NCBI GenBank assembly: GCA_029817715.1
Contig: JARUPY010000537.1
Location: forward strand, 1,426,001 to 1,490,000
Direction of reading: 5' to 3'
Source: Melastoma dodecandrum
Lineage: Eukaryota > Streptophyta > Magnoliopsida > Myrtales > Melastomataceae
DNA: 64,000 bases
In this document: positions 49,002 to 61,856 of the stretch, piece by piece
How positions within the stretch are numbered: the first letter of the stretch is position 1
How the letters are laid out: each line of letters begins with the position of its first letter
Notes under the pieces: model-generated
Seen by the model: the letters and a program-made list of their open reading frames with translations, nothing else
Told to the model about the DNA's origin: nothing
Database searches by the model: none
Translations under genes and position numbers: made by a program

Positions 49002-49469
49002 ACTCACCTCCTGGCGACTTTCGCGATCAGGGTGAGCTTGAGAATCCATGAAAACCGGCCCCCTCCCAACCAACCGAACCAGCCAGAGTTCATCCCCCTC
49101 CAGGCCGATGTCCTCTCCCCAGCCAGCTCAATGTCAGGTCTCCAGGGGTCATGACCAGCTGCAGCTAGAGCGGGTGGTGTCCGCGTCGGAATGCCTCCGA
49201 CATCCTCTGTCGCGACTCTGATGGCCGCGCTCGCCTCCTCTCCCCCCATTACGTCCAGAATCTGGCTCCCTCCCCACGTCCAAAGACAAGGAAAGCTCAG
49301 CTATTGCCTCCCACAGCACCCCTGGCTTCGCGGGAGGTCATCTCTTAATCTAATGAACCTATCCACATGTGCAGGCGCGGGGATCAAATAGAGGCATCTC
49401 CCTTACTTACGAAGGTCAAAACATCACTCTCTTGTTTCCCCAATTCGTACCAGCGACGATCTTCACCAT

Positions 49470-51814
49470 TTACCACATCAACAACCTGTTCTGACAAAGG
49501 GAGGAGTACGGTGTCGGCAGCCCACTCTCGAAGGCGCTGCTCTTCCGTCCAGCAACGGAACCACGCTTACTCAGGTCTATCCTCTTCCTTTCCCTTCCCT
49601 GGTTGTGTGGATAGTTTGTGCATTGAAATTGAACATGTATAGCCTGAGTTATGGTCGATTCTTTGGATGGATGCATGCTGAAGTCTACGGGGCCCGTCGC
49701 TACAATCATTTCTTCGCGTTTTTATGCATAACTCTTTGCTCAGTGCAAGGATTGAGCTGATTTTAGCTCTTTGGATTCCTTGCTTAATGACGAACAACTT
49801 TCATGCTGATCACTTTCCCAAATAAACGTGTTTAACAGACGTGTTTTGTCCTTGAATGTCGACGAGTAAAACTGACTTGTTTCGTGCATCTGCGAGGCGA
49901 AAGTCGCACTCCGTTGGACATAACTTTGTCTGTACAGCTCGGATCTGCCTGAACCACTTGATATCACTTTCCTTTTGAGTTATCTAAAACTTTCATGCTT
50001 TAAAATTCTTTATTTGAGGCCTCTTCGGTCCATTGAAAGTTGGGGATTTGAGTCAGCCTCGGTCTGCACCAAGGCTAACTCGGTTTTCTGGACACAACAT
50101 TAACACCATGGCTCCATTTCACCTGAAACTTCTTGCATCATATACCTCTTTTATTGATCTAAATCTTCCATGTTTTGAAAATTTTCATTCAAGCAATAAA
50201 ATCGTCAAATCATTATTGGAGTGCAGTAGAAGCAAAAACGCCATTGCACCCTGCAGCAGACAACTACTGTTGTAAAGAAAAATTCGTATTTTTCACATCA
50301 CTCATTAGAATTTTATGCAAGTGGTGCCTACAAAACCATATTTAAGTTTTCTACAAGTTTCCATAGTTTTTACATTCGGTGACATTTGTTTGGTCCAACA
50401 ATTCAAGGAAGACATGGTCCTCCTCTGCCTCTTGTCTTCCAGCAACAGAATGAGTAGTCTGTGCACCAGAAGGCATAACTTGCGCGTATGAACTCTAAAT
50501 GGACCAAAGTTATAACCTAGAGTTACAACATTCAATCTTTTACAATTTTCCTGTTTTACATTTCTCTTTTGAGCAACTTTAGCACACGGTCAACGGGGGT
50601 CAAACTCACCCCTGTAAGCTTTCCGACTAGAACATGTGTTGTTTGAACAGCCCCATTCATCAATTTATTGGCAGCACACCACATGTTATGTTTTCCTAAA
50701 ATTTGACATGATAGATGCGATTCAAGTTTTCTAGCATCTGGTAAAATTTCACAAATTTCGGAAAAGTTTACAAAAAGTTGTGAGTTTTTTTTATAATCAT
50801 TCATTTGCTCCAATCTAAGGAAACGGTCGAAGATTGGCTGAATGGTTCTTATGTTTGTCTGTTTAACGTATGTTTCGAACATTTTGCTTTCGATATTCCT
50901 TCACTCTCGTAGGATTCATAATATGTATGGATCAACGGATCGGACGTGAGACCTCTCTAGTCATTTATTTGGGATATTCTCGAAAGATCACAAGTCGACC
51001 CGATTCTCTTCCATTAAACGGTAAGTCATGCCTTACCAATCCCATTCGATTGAGTTTCGTTCAAATTTGCTAGATAGTAATGGTGTTGCTCTCTATTATT
51101 CTCTTTGTTTTACATGTAAAACAACTGAGAACTATCTACCAAAGGACATTGCCTTCTAGCATCGTGGAGGCTCAACGTCAACGAGCCACACAACGCCCCG
51201 TGAGTATCACTTTTACTCATCTAGTTAATTCTAATTATTTAACATGTCTTAATTAGAATTTTCTGACCATTTCCAACATTTTCTCCACCGCATTCTGTAG
51301 CTCGCCAGGTTCGTCGTAAAAACGGCACTACGGGGTACAAATGCTAACGGGAGCATTCTATAGGGAGCGAGAAATGGTACAAACACCCGGTTCTTCCTTG
51401 AATTTATTTTTGGCTTAGAAATTGTAAAGAGCATTAATAAATTTATGTTGCTTGTATTTTTGCCCGAAAATTCAATTTTTAAGAAGAAATATTTTCATAA
51501 AAATTATTCATATAGACATTTTAAGCATAATGAGCTCGAAATCATTTTTTTAATATCAAACAACTTTTTTTTTTTAAAACCGAGCTCAAATAAATTTATA
51601 CATTGCGAACATACGATAAAAGCCTCCATTTTCTTTGTGATGCATGCGATTTAGTAATACCTAATTCTTAAACCTTAACGAATCTCTATAGTTTTTCTAA
51701 CTTGAACTTAAATAAGTTAGTGGCGACTCCGACACGGTTTCAGAATCCGAAGCCTTATTGTCAAGGGAAGATATCCATTTTAGATGGAACCGAAAACGAA
51801 ATCCACCTAGGACA
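49470..51814 (+). mobile_element. Diverged gypsy-type LTR, same subfamily as 16150-19176
   Basis: From 49500 to 51290 it follows 16440-18290 closely (GCTCTTCCGTCCAGCAACGG, CAGCTCGGATCTGC, CACACGGTCAACGGGGGTCA). The 3' part is different and shorter but keeps AGTTAGTGGCGACTCCGACA at about 51717, and appears to end CTAGGACA at 51814. The left boundary is not clear. It contains only incidental ORFs. Confidence 0.55.
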
Positions 51815-52286
51815 AATATCCAATTAAATGTAAAATATCATGTATATTTGTTCTGTGTAAGGCCACTTTGATGTCCTTTTCATGTGACATTATCTAAAAT
51901 AATGGTGTTGTTTGTGTTGATTTGTGCATATTTGAATCTAATTCATTGTACCATGTGATCAGTGACGGGGCTGAAAAATTAGGTAAAAGCGATCAAATTG
52001 AACTAGACGAAGTTTTGAAGGCAAAATTGTGCTTCTTTGATTTTTTAGGCTAAACTAATAAAAAAATTCTAAAAAATATAACCTAATTTATTTATTTTTA
52101 ATAATACACGCTAACGTATTGTACTAAGTCTCAGTCAAAACTAGATACGAAGAGCAACCACTTCTTCCCTCCATCCATCTGTAAGGACGGAGGGATATGC
52201 TCAATGTCTTCTTCTTCCCCCACACTCAGCAGCTCTCCTCACCATCTTTCACTTACCTTCTGCTTTGGACGACCGAAAGACACAAC
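51815..52286 (+). repeat. Upstream segment duplicated from, or to, 19240-19715
   Basis: Near-identical to the 5' flank of NLR copy 1 up to the start codon. Confidence 0.85.
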
Positions 52287-55200
52287 ATGGGTTTAGCTGC
52301 ATCTGAGGTGACAATTTCGTCGGCCTGCCCATGGCCGACGAAGCCCTGATCTGTGCAGGTGAGCTGGTCAATACCATGGATATGTTCCTCGTGAAGGCTT
52401 TGACGGCCCCCAAATCACGACGGAGACGCCTTGCCTCCCTTGTTCTCAGAGTTGGCCACTTGGTCACATGCTCTGGATAAGGGCTCGAGCAAAGCAGGCT
52501 AAGGCACGGATCTACATAGCAAAAGTTGAGGAGCTGTCACAGCACTTTTCTAATATGCAGGGGGTCAAATTACCAGGGTCAAGCAAAGAAATGAGCTACA
52601 GCGAGCACTTGACATCGCCTGATGTTCATTACGACGAGTCTGTCTTTGTTGGCCGCGAGTACGATGCAGACCGCCTCACTGCTTATCTTACTAACTCAGA
52701 TTTTCTTCGTGTGATTTCCATTGTCGGGGATGAAGACATAGGGAAGACTGCACTGGTTCGAAGCATGTACAACAGACCGGATATGGAGCGTGATTTCAGG
52801 TGAAGGGCTTGGATTAGCAATTACAACACACCAAACTTGGAAACTGTATTGTTAGAGATCTTGAAGCAGTCCCCGGTGATGACACTGAAAGACCTCGAGC
52901 TAAAGGAAACCGACAAATTTTGTGCATTTCTCCGCAAGAAATTGATGGAGCTGAGGTACCTGATCGTGCTGGACGATCTGAAGAGTGCTGAAATTCTCGA
53001 TAACCTTCTGTACGCCCTACCCGACTCGAGGAACGGAAGCAGGGTCATCGTCACGTGCAGGGAGGTGGTTCATGTTTCACTGCATGAGAAACCTTGGGGT
53101 TACAGTCTCCTGGCGGGGCAGCTTGATCCCGAGAACAGCCGTAAATTGCTATCAGAGCATAGCTTGATCAATGACGTGGGATTAATAGATAAGATCTCGG
53201 GGAATTGTAGCGGTTCTCCTCCAAAGGTACTTCTGTTTGGCGGTCTTTCTGCAGCCTTCAAGAACAATGACCCCAGACTCTTCCCCTATGGCATGGCTCT
53301 GCAACCTCGAGGAGGATTGGTGGCGGCAAGATGTTAGGTCTCTGAGCTACAAATGCCTTCCTTCTTGGGTGTACGCGTGCCTTCCGGCCTAGCACGCGCG
53401 CGGCGGTTCGAACGACCCGAGGATCCGGGCCTACTCCCCAAGGCCTAATCGGTCGACGTCACGACTCGAGCGTCGGATGCTGCGGAAGGGAATTGGGTGA
53501 TCCCTCCCTGGGTTCCTAACTGGGCCTGCTCAGGCCCTCGCCGACTGTCGCTGCTTTCCTAAGAGGCGGCGAGTGAAAGGCAGAGCATGATCCCAAGAAG
53601 GAACTTTCGGAAGAAACCGGGAGCGGCTCGTGTCATCCGTTCCTCGTCCAAAATGGCTCCGTAAAAAGGTTGTTGTTGTTTAACCTAGGTAAACTATACG
53701 GAGTCGCCACCGACTTAATTTTAAAAGCTTGGTTTCAGTCAGAAAACAATAGTAAATTCGGGGATTCCTAATTACTAACTCTTACATTTAAACATGGGAA
53801 AATGTGGCATTTGCTCCAAAAGTTGGTTGTTTGTTAACAGGTGTTGGACCCGATCCGAGTATGACTCCGGTCTCATGTTAATGTTTTACGGGCGTTAGAC
53901 CCGATTCGGGCTTTTTGGGCCCGAACTCATGTATGTTTGGCAAACAATATGCAACGATAGGCCTATGAGCCTAAGGCATGCGGCCAAGCAAAGACAATTA
54001 TTGAGATCAAATGGGCGGGGAAAGATGGTGACCATGGGCCTATTCACTTGGGCCCACGGCCCGTTACAAGTGGATTTTCTATTTTTTCAGGGAGGCCTGC
54101 ACCTCCCCTTTTACCTCATGTGATGGTTAGAGCCGCTTGATGGTCTTGACATTGCGTTTTTATGCGCGGAAAGATTCACACGCCTTCAACAATCCTTCGA
54201 GAGGTTTGGGCCGGGACTTCGAAATTTGTGCGTCTGTTGTACATGCATAGACCAAAAGACGAAGTGTAAGTTATGCGAGATAGTAGAGCGCATGACTTCA
54301 CATATGTTTTACATAAATAAATGATGATCATGTCCATCAAATACAATGTAATCTAATCATATTACAAAGAGTTACGCAATCACGAATCACAACGAACACA
54401 GATTGCGCACAGTACATAAAACGGATTATAACTTTAGCTAGGATTGTCTGATTCAATCGAAATTCCAACCAACATATCTGAATCTTAATGTTGAGTTTGC
54501 ATGTTAAATTTTATGAAAATCTGAAATTGCAATCTCTCAAGATTAAGGAACCAAGGTGGCTGTCCAGAAAAGCGGAATAGTTTGCATAGACAATGTTGTT
54601 CCTATCATATCTTGGTCCTCGAATGTCCGATCAGAGTGCAAAAAATTTCACAAAAAGGTAAAGTGATGAAGGATATGTATGTAAAATTTGGCAACGATCC
54701 AATGGTGAGATCTGCCGTTATTGCATAAAGAACATGATAGTGATACTCAGGAGACCTAACTAGGTATACAGTCTGTTCGCGAGATTGTTTCATATTATGC
54801 TAGAAACTTCAACGGTTGATATATATATATATTTATCGAACCGTTTTGAAGTTTAGTTTAGGTCCCAAAAAGTTGAGTAAGATCCAACGATTAGATCTAA
54901 CGAACTTCCCCGGAAGGGACAATGCAACAGGTTATCCTGCGTGGCCAGCAAAAGTGGCGACCGTTTCCGGGGAAATAACTCGATCCTCGATCATCCAAAA
55001 AAAAAAAATATTTCCAAGAAGAAAGGGAATGACAGAGTCAGCATATCGAATATGGTAGAAGCATGCTGGAGTTAGCAAAGTGATAGGAACTCTCACGGAG
55101 GGGTTACCTCGCCGTGGGGTGGCCCGAGGAGGATGAACGACTTTGGGAGGGTCTCGGCTGGTAGGCTGGTCAGGAGGCTTTGGCTCGTCAGCAGAGGAGA

Positions 55201-56091
55201 GGGGGAGTCCTTGGCTCCGGTTTTTGTGTATACCTAGAGGAGTTGGCCTCCGGTTGTATGCGGAGGAATTTCTCTCCGATTCCCCGAAAGGGGAGGTGGA
55301 ATCTCCGGTTCCCCAGAGGGAGGATGAATGTTTGGGAGGAGAGGGACATCTCCCGGAGCATCTCTGATTATCTGAAGAGTATCCTTTTTTATTGGAGATT
55401 CTTTGATGGGGAATCTGTGACGGTTCCTAATTGTCTGATGGGTGTTTCTAAAAATCCAAAGAGGATTTTCAACCATACAGAGAAAGTAAAGATTTTGTAA
55501 TGAAAGAAAAGAGTGATTGTTTCTTTATTTTTGGGTAACAAATGATTTCTCTCAAATCATTTGATGAGAATTCAGGAAAGGAAAAATAATCAAAGGGGAT
55601 ATGATGAAACAACTAAACATGATCAATGCAGATGATTCTGATTGAATGAAGAAAATGACAAATAAAATAAAATAAAAATTCGTCACTTGAAAAAAGTAGC
55701 CATAAAGTTGGGCTTTAAATGGACTTTGGCCATGACATTCACGAAATTGAAGGTCCATGTCCATGTATATGGGCTAGGGCTTCAATTTGAATGGGTTCTT
55801 GTAATCTTTTACTTAAAAACTTAATAAAATAAATGAAGGAAAATCATTGAAAAAAAATTTGGGGTATTACATTGGGTAAAACCTCGTTTGTTTCCCAAGG
55901 AATATGAGATATCAACAAAGAGGATGTTTCCGTTATGGCATGCCGAAGGCCTGGTTAGCTGGGATGTCCATTTTACGGCCGAGGCCTGCTTCCAAGAATT
56001 GGCTAATAGGAATTTGGTCCAGGTGGTGAGGCGAAGGGAGATGGATGGGGGCCGAAGACGTGTCGGGGGTCGGGTTACTTGGACAACCACT
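52287..56091 (+). pseudogene. CC-NBS-LRR gene, copy 3, deleted and split
   Basis: It starts MGLAASEV and then lacks roughly 140 bp of the CC region that copy 1 has. It shares copy 1's +2 frameshift (TCACATGCTC, about 52466). NB-ARC motifs GDEDIGKTAL (P-loop with G to D), YLIVLDDL and GSRVIVTC are readable. A TGA at about 52801 replaces the TGC of copy 1. The sequence stops at CTTCTTGGG (53369), is interrupted by a 2502-bp LTR, resumes TTGGGTAAAACC with RNBS-D text FPKEYEISTKRMFPLWHAEG, and ends at 56091 where another LTR begins just after the MHD-like region. No LRR part is found. It cannot function. Confidence 0.85.
53370..55871 (-). mobile_element. Gypsy solo LTR inserted in NLR copy 3
   Basis: On the minus strand it starts TGTAATACCCCAAATTTT and ends GGCACGCGTACA. 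TTGGG at 53365-53369 and 55872-55876 is a perfect 5-bp target-site duplication. Length 2502 bp; no coding region. The insertion falls in the RNBS-D codons. Confidence 0.93.
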
Positions 56092-57740
56092 TGTACGCGC
56101 GCCTTCCGACCTAGCACGCGCGTGGCGGTTCGGACGACCTGAGAATCCGGGCCCGTTCCCCAAGGTCCAACCGGTCGACGCACGACTCGAGCGTCGGACG
56201 CGGCGGAAGGAAATTGGATGATCCCTCCCTGGGTTCCTTACTGGGCCTGCTCGGGCCCTCGCCGACCGTCTCTGTTTTCTTAAGAGGCGGCAGGCGACAG
56301 GCGGAGCATGATCCGAAGAAGGAACTTTCAGGAGAAATCGGGAGCGGCTCTGTCGTCAGCACCCATCCAAAATGGCTCCGTAAAAACGGTATTATCGTTT
56401 AACCTAGGTAAATTATACGGAGTCGCCACCGACTTAGATTTAAAAAATGGTTTAAGTCAGAAAACCAGAGTAGGATTCGAGGATTCCTATTTACTAACTC
56501 TTACATTCTAACATGCGAAAAAGGAGGTGGCGTTTACTCCAAAAGATTTGCCTTTGTTTAACGGGTATTGGATCCGATCCGGGCATGATTCCGAACTCTT
56601 GTCAATGTTTTACGGGCGTTGGACCCGATTTAGGCTTTTGGGCCCGAACTCGTATTTTTTTATAGCAAACAACATGCGACAATAAACCTATTGGCCTAAG
56701 GCATGTGGACAAGCACAAACAATTATTGAGATCAAAGAGGGCGGGGAAGCATGGTGACTGTGGGCCAATGTACTTGGGCCCACGGCCCGTTACAAGTAGA
56801 TTTTCTATCTTGTCGAGGAAGGCCCGCACCTCCCCTTTGTACCTTATGTGGTGGGAGCCGTTTGATAGTCTTGACATCGCGGTTTTACTTACGAAAAGAT
56901 TCACGTACACGCACCTTCTAGAACCCTTCGAGAGGTTCGAGCTGGGCCTTCGAAATTTGTGCATCCATTGTACATGCATAGACAAAAAGACAAAGTGTTA
57001 GTTACGCGAGATAGTAGAGTGCAAGACTTCACATGTAATCATATTACAAAGAGTTGCGAATCACAACGAACACAGATTGCACACAGTTTAAAAAATGATT
57101 TATAACTTTGGCTAGGATTGTTTAATTCAATCGAAATTTTAACCAACAGATCTGAAACTTAATGAAGAGTGTGCATGTAAAATTTTATGAAAATCTATCG
57201 GTGCAATATCTCAAGATCAAGGAGCCAAAGTGGCTGTCCGGAAAAGCGGAACAGTTTGCACAGACGATGTTGTTCCTATCATATCTTGGTCATCGAAAGT
57301 CCGATTGGTGTGCAAAAACATTTCACAGAAAGTTTAAGCTATGAAGAATATGTGTGTAAAATTTCATATGGATCCAACGGTTGGATCGAAAGATATATAG
57401 GTGTAAAAATCAAACCATTTTGTAGATTCAGACCGAGAAAGAAAAATAGAAAACTTTACATTCTTAAAACGAAAAAATATGAATAATATGTCAAAATCAC
57501 CATGATGAAATGAAAAACACATCTACAATATTTGGCGATGATTTAATGGTGGGATCTGCCGCTATTTCATAAAGAAAAGGATTGCAACATTCAACAGACT
57601 TTACTAAGTATACAGGCCGTTCGCGTTTCGTATTATGCTAGAAACTTTAATGGTTGACATTTATATTGTTAGAACCCACTTGAAGCCTAGTTTATCTTTG
57701 AAAAATTTGATCAAGAGTTGGTTGAGACACATTTTTCCAG
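56092..57740 (-). mobile_element. Gypsy LTR, truncated, at the end of NLR copy 3
   Basis: The left end TGTACGCGCGCC matches the LTR 3' terminus. GAGTCGCCACCGACTTAG (about 56421) and TGGGCCCACGGCCCGTTACA follow in family order. Similarity to the 53370 LTR fades near 57740, so the TGTAATACCCC end is missing. No matching target duplication can be given. Confidence 0.8.
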
Positions 57741-58040
57741 CCCAACAGATTCCCCTTTCTCAGTTTTCTGTTAGAATAGATTTCCTCTCCATGAACTAAT
57801 GACCAAATTTAGACAGGGGCTTCTTTTTCTGTCCAGGAGAATACTTTCAGAACCTCCTCCTCGCCGGCCACGTCGTTCGTTCCCAGGTTTAACAATAAAA
57901 AAAAAACATTAAGGACAGGGGAATATGATAATTTTGTTATTCCTCTTTTGACCCTTTCGTAGTTTCCTAACTTGTCACACAAACTCTTAAGGCCCCCCAC
58001 AAAGAAAAAAACACACTGAGCCAGGTTAGTGGATGCAGCA

Positions 58041-59989
58041 TCAACTCCGAAAACAACACTTGTGCAAGATGAGGTGGGCGCCATGGCGTGGCCGAGGAAG
58101 ATTCGATGAAGTTGGAGCATGTTTATAGTTGGGAGACAACTCGAACCGGTAATTCCTCAGGATCACGGACAATGCTAACTTGGCCTGCAATGTCGCAAAG
58201 TTCAGACCTATGCAGATGCGAGGTCCCCACCCGAAGTGAAAGAATATCACTTGGTTATTTGTTGCCTTGGCCACCCCCTCCGCAAACATCTCTGGATTGA
58301 ATTCCATGGCGTCTTCTCCCCATAACTTACGATCATGGTGGATGTAGATTGTGGGCATTGTCACTTGTACCCCTGCTGGTAAGGTAATGTCTCTTAGTTT
58401 CATGTCCTTGGTGACTCTCCTAGATAGGGTCGTTATTGGCGGGTACAGCCTCAACACCTCGTTCAGTATCATCGTGACCTGGGACCAACCAAGCATCAGT
58501 CAGATTCCTATTCAACAATTACATGGACTGCAATGGTATTTACACAAAAATGAGCTTCCTAAGTGTTGCTATGTGGGTCTTACGGTGTTTAGGTGGTTCA
58601 ACTTATCGTAGTCGGGTTACCTGTCACCGAAGACCTGAAGTACTTCCTCTCTTGCACACTGCTGCCACTCCTGATGGACGCTGAGTAAAACCATGGTCCA
58701 GACGAGGAGAGACGAAATGGTCTCTTGCCCGGGAAAGTAGAAAAGCTTGCACTCCTCGATCACATCATCGATGCTCATGCCTATTCTCTTGCTCATGTCT
58801 TGAATCTCGTTCATGTTGGATTCGATCATCAGTCCCAGCAAATCATCAGGAGCAGATTCCCCTGCATTTATTGCTCTCTCTTTCCTCTGTATGAGGTCTC
58901 GAATCAACGAGCGTATCTCATGGTCTATCCTCTTCATCCTCAGATTCGTCTTAGTGGGAAGGAATCTAAATAATAACAGGAAGCTCGGAAAGGTGAGATG
59001 AAATAAAAAAAATCCAAAAAACAAGAGGATATAACAATCGGGGCCAGCAATTTTTACCTCATTCCCGGAATGTAAACTGATCGTCCGGTTGCCAAGACGA
59101 GAAGGGTCTGTTCTTCCTGAAGTTGAAATATTCTTCTTCCCTCTTCGATGCTGGTTCCAAATGCAGTCCGGGAGATGACATCGCGGGTCAAGTCCTTCAG
59201 GTATGGCCAGGCATCGACCTCAAACAATTCTTTCCCTGGGAGCATTTCTTCCCATCTGAAGTTCATCTGTTGGCTGCTCCAGTGAATGGCCGGCAACATA
59301 ACATAGCTGGACGCAAGGAAATCAGCTCCCAAACCAATTTTATAAGAAAGGCAGAGAGTCGACAATGGAGAGGCAGAACCGGTAGAGAAAGGAAGTCTCC
59401 TTCACCTTTAGCTTGCCGATGTGAAAGGCAGGGTTGAGGATCTTCCTGTGAATAGACCATTTGTCTCCCTCCAGCTCGAGGAGACCTTTGACGAGCAGGT
59501 CCGCCAGCAGGTTTGAGTTCAGCTTCTGAAAGTAATGAAAATTTGCGAAGATCTCCTTTATCATCAGAGGATCAGTTATGTACACCCTGGGGATCGGTCC
59601 TTCCCAACTGAAGGACTTGTTACCTGTGCAAGCCAATAACAAAATGTTCTCCTGGTGACAACTTTCAGGGACCACTTTGCGCAGATGAATCTTGGAGTTA
59701 TGAGGATGGGGGGTGGTGTACCGTGGGTGAGGAGGACAAGGTGGATGAGGGGCTGGACACGAGGCTTGAGGTCGTCGGAGAGGGAGATGGGAGTGGAATT
59801 CGCTCGCTGCACCAGAGACTTGTTCTCGTAGAGGTCGCCGACAAGGAAGCGGTAGGAGTTGCCAGAGAGGCCTTGATGAAGGAGGAAGCGCTGGAGCCTC
59901 TTGGGACGAAGCCAGACCCAGTTGAGGAATCGAAATCCTAGGGCGAGGATGGAGAGTGAAAAAAGGGTGAGGATGATGGATCAGTCCAT
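58041..59989 (-). pseudogene. CYP72A-like cytochrome P450 with two nonsense codons
   Basis: The five-exon layout of CYP72A is visible on the minus strand: 59989-59722, 59623-59406, about 59308-59058, 58965-58584 and 58478-58041. Motifs are LNWVWLRPKRLQRFLLHQGL (after the membrane anchor), WSIHRKILNPAFHIGKLK (helix C), FPGQETISSLLVWTM (oxygen-binding helix I), NEVLRLYPP (ExxR), EFNPEMF (PERF region, R replaced by M) and FHFGWGPRICIGLNFA (heme cysteine loop). Family members are ER-bound monooxygenases acting on varied substrates; none can be assigned here. Stops: TGA at 59981-59983, third codon after the ATG, and TAA at 58617-58619, just after VFGDR. The second could be avoided only by using GTAACC as donor. 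The C-terminal end is also divergent. Probably a young pseudogene. Confidence 0.8.
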
Positions 59990-60560
59990 GGGATGGATCT
60001 TCGATTAGTGTGGGTTTTGAATGAGGATGTCGAGTGGTGGTGGTGATATCGTGGATGTGTTTGTGAGGGAGAGTTACAATTATATTCTTAAAGGACGACA
60101 GATCTCCGTCATTGATGACGACACGAGGTGCAGACGAAGAAAGGTCAGTAGTCTAGGAAAATGGGTGATGTTAATTGGAGATTGTTGACTAAAGTAAAGG
60201 AAAAACGCGGAAGGCGGATGACCCATAGACCTATCATAGGAATAGGAAAAAGAATATCCCGGTAACATCATCAAGGTACAGTTCCAAGCATCTCAGAGTG
60301 GAACACGTAGCCCCTCACCTAGCCTAGTCATCTTTTTACCTTGGCCCTTTGGAGACAACTGGGTTTCTGTAGTATTAGGGGTATGCATGCAGACCTTTCT
60401 TATCTCTTCACACGTACCCACATTTCCTTTACCATGCATGCATTTCCTTCTCCTTCTCAACCCCGCCATTACCATGTCAAAGCGAATTTTACTTGATAAT
60501 AGCCATCATACATTTTGTACTTTTTACTATTTTCGAGCGACAAAGAAACCACCCCTTAAA
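59990..60560. other. Upstream flank of the P450; no gene
   Basis: No domain-bearing ORF. It presumably contains the P450 promoter, but no box can be assigned with confidence. Confidence 0.35.
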
Positions 60561-61554
60561 CATCCCGCGGCTTGCAACTGAGTTACGTGCTCGTGACTGA
60601 ACATCACATTCTGTGCGTGTAAAATCGGTCCAAGTAATATCTTTTATATCTTTAGATATCACATTATGTTTCCGAACCTAACTACGAACCTAATTTTTCA
60701 AAATTTTGATGTGAAATGACTATTTTACCCCGGTTACTAGTATTATTACTACTTTACTGAATGTTGAGGTCCAGTAGCCGGGGTAAAATAGTCATTTCAC
60801 ATCAAAATTTTGAAAAATTAGGTTCGTAGTTAGGTTCGGAAACACTGTTCAAAGTAGTAAAATTTCTTAGTCAACTCCTACAAAATAGTAACAGTTTACT
60901 ACTTATTTTAGTAAAAACATGCTTAAAGTAGTAAACATTTACGACAAACCCTACCTATTTACTACCAATTTTACCAACTCAAACACAATTTTACTAAAAA
61001 TCACAACGAAAGTAGTAAACAATTACTACTTATGGACATAATTTGTACAGTTAAAAGTAGTAAATTTTACTACTTTTTATACTACTTTTACGCTGACTTT
61101 ACTAAAAAGGAGTAATTTAGTAAAGTCAACGGAGAAGTAGTAAAAAAAGTAGTAAAATTTACTACATTTTTTACTACATCTTCGCTGACTTTATTAAAAG
61201 TGTGGTTTTCTTAGTAAAGTCAACGAAAATGTAGTAAAAAATGTAGTAAATTTTACTACTTTTTTTACTACTTCTCCGATGGCTTTACTAAAAATGAGGT
61301 TTTAGTAAAGTCGGTGTAAAAGTAGTAAAATTGCACTGCGGTGATCAGTTCAGAAGTAGTAAAATTTACGACATTTTATACTACATTTTCGTTGACTTTA
61401 CTAAAAGAAGACAAAAAAGTAGTAAAATTTACTACTTTTTTTACTACTTTTGCTTTGACTTGAGTAGTAACGGTCAACTTTTAGTAAAATTTACTACTAA
61501 TTTTAGTATTAATTAGTAAACTACATAAGTCTCACGTGCACGTACCGTTAGCCG
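60561..61554. mobile_element. Foldback-family element, rearranged left arm
   Basis: The right half (about 60775-61554) matches the 26232-26912 part of the other element and ends CGTGCACGTACCGTTAGCCGCTTC (first 20 bases shared: CGTGCACGTACCGTTAGCCG). The left end is a decayed terminus near 60561 (GCGGCTTGCAACTGAG...TTACGTGCTCGTGA). Instead of the long left arm there is a near-perfect hairpin: about 60668-60740 and 60775-60843 are inverse copies around TTCCGAACCTAACTACGAAC. No clear target-site duplication was found. Confidence 0.75.
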
Positions 61555-61856
61555 CTTCCTATGTTTAATGGCATAATAATATCATAAGTATATGTACGAA
61601 TGAATTACAAAATCGTTAAGTTGTAGTAAGATAATGAAATTTTGTTTTCATTGGTGTGTGAACAAACATTTTTGGGTTATGGCCAAGTCGACCACGGGAT
61701 GTCTGCCATGTTGCCAAAGGAGGAGGACTCGACTTTTCTCTCATTAGTTTTTTTGGAGATTATTCATTTGTTTAATGAAGCCAAGACGATGCGGGTCATA
61801 AAATGGACTTTTTGTCCAGATTCGACCACGACGCCCGCGTGTTCGCAGGTCGCGGA
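61555..61856. other. No gene seen
   Basis: A 76-codon ORF (61642-61872) has no recognisable domain and overlaps the P450 relic at its end. Confidence 0.35.

Noticed and set aside
49004..49391. Proline/alanine-rich ORFs on both strands near the gypsy LTR
   Set aside because: GC-rich low-complexity sequence with open frames on both strands and no recognised family.
56092..57740. Target-site duplication CCACT for the third LTR in NLR copy 3
   Set aside because: The other end of the LTR is lost, so no matching flank exists to support it.
58088..59437. Plus-strand ORFs across the P450
   Set aside because: Antisense shadows; the minus strand has the P450 motifs and splice sites.
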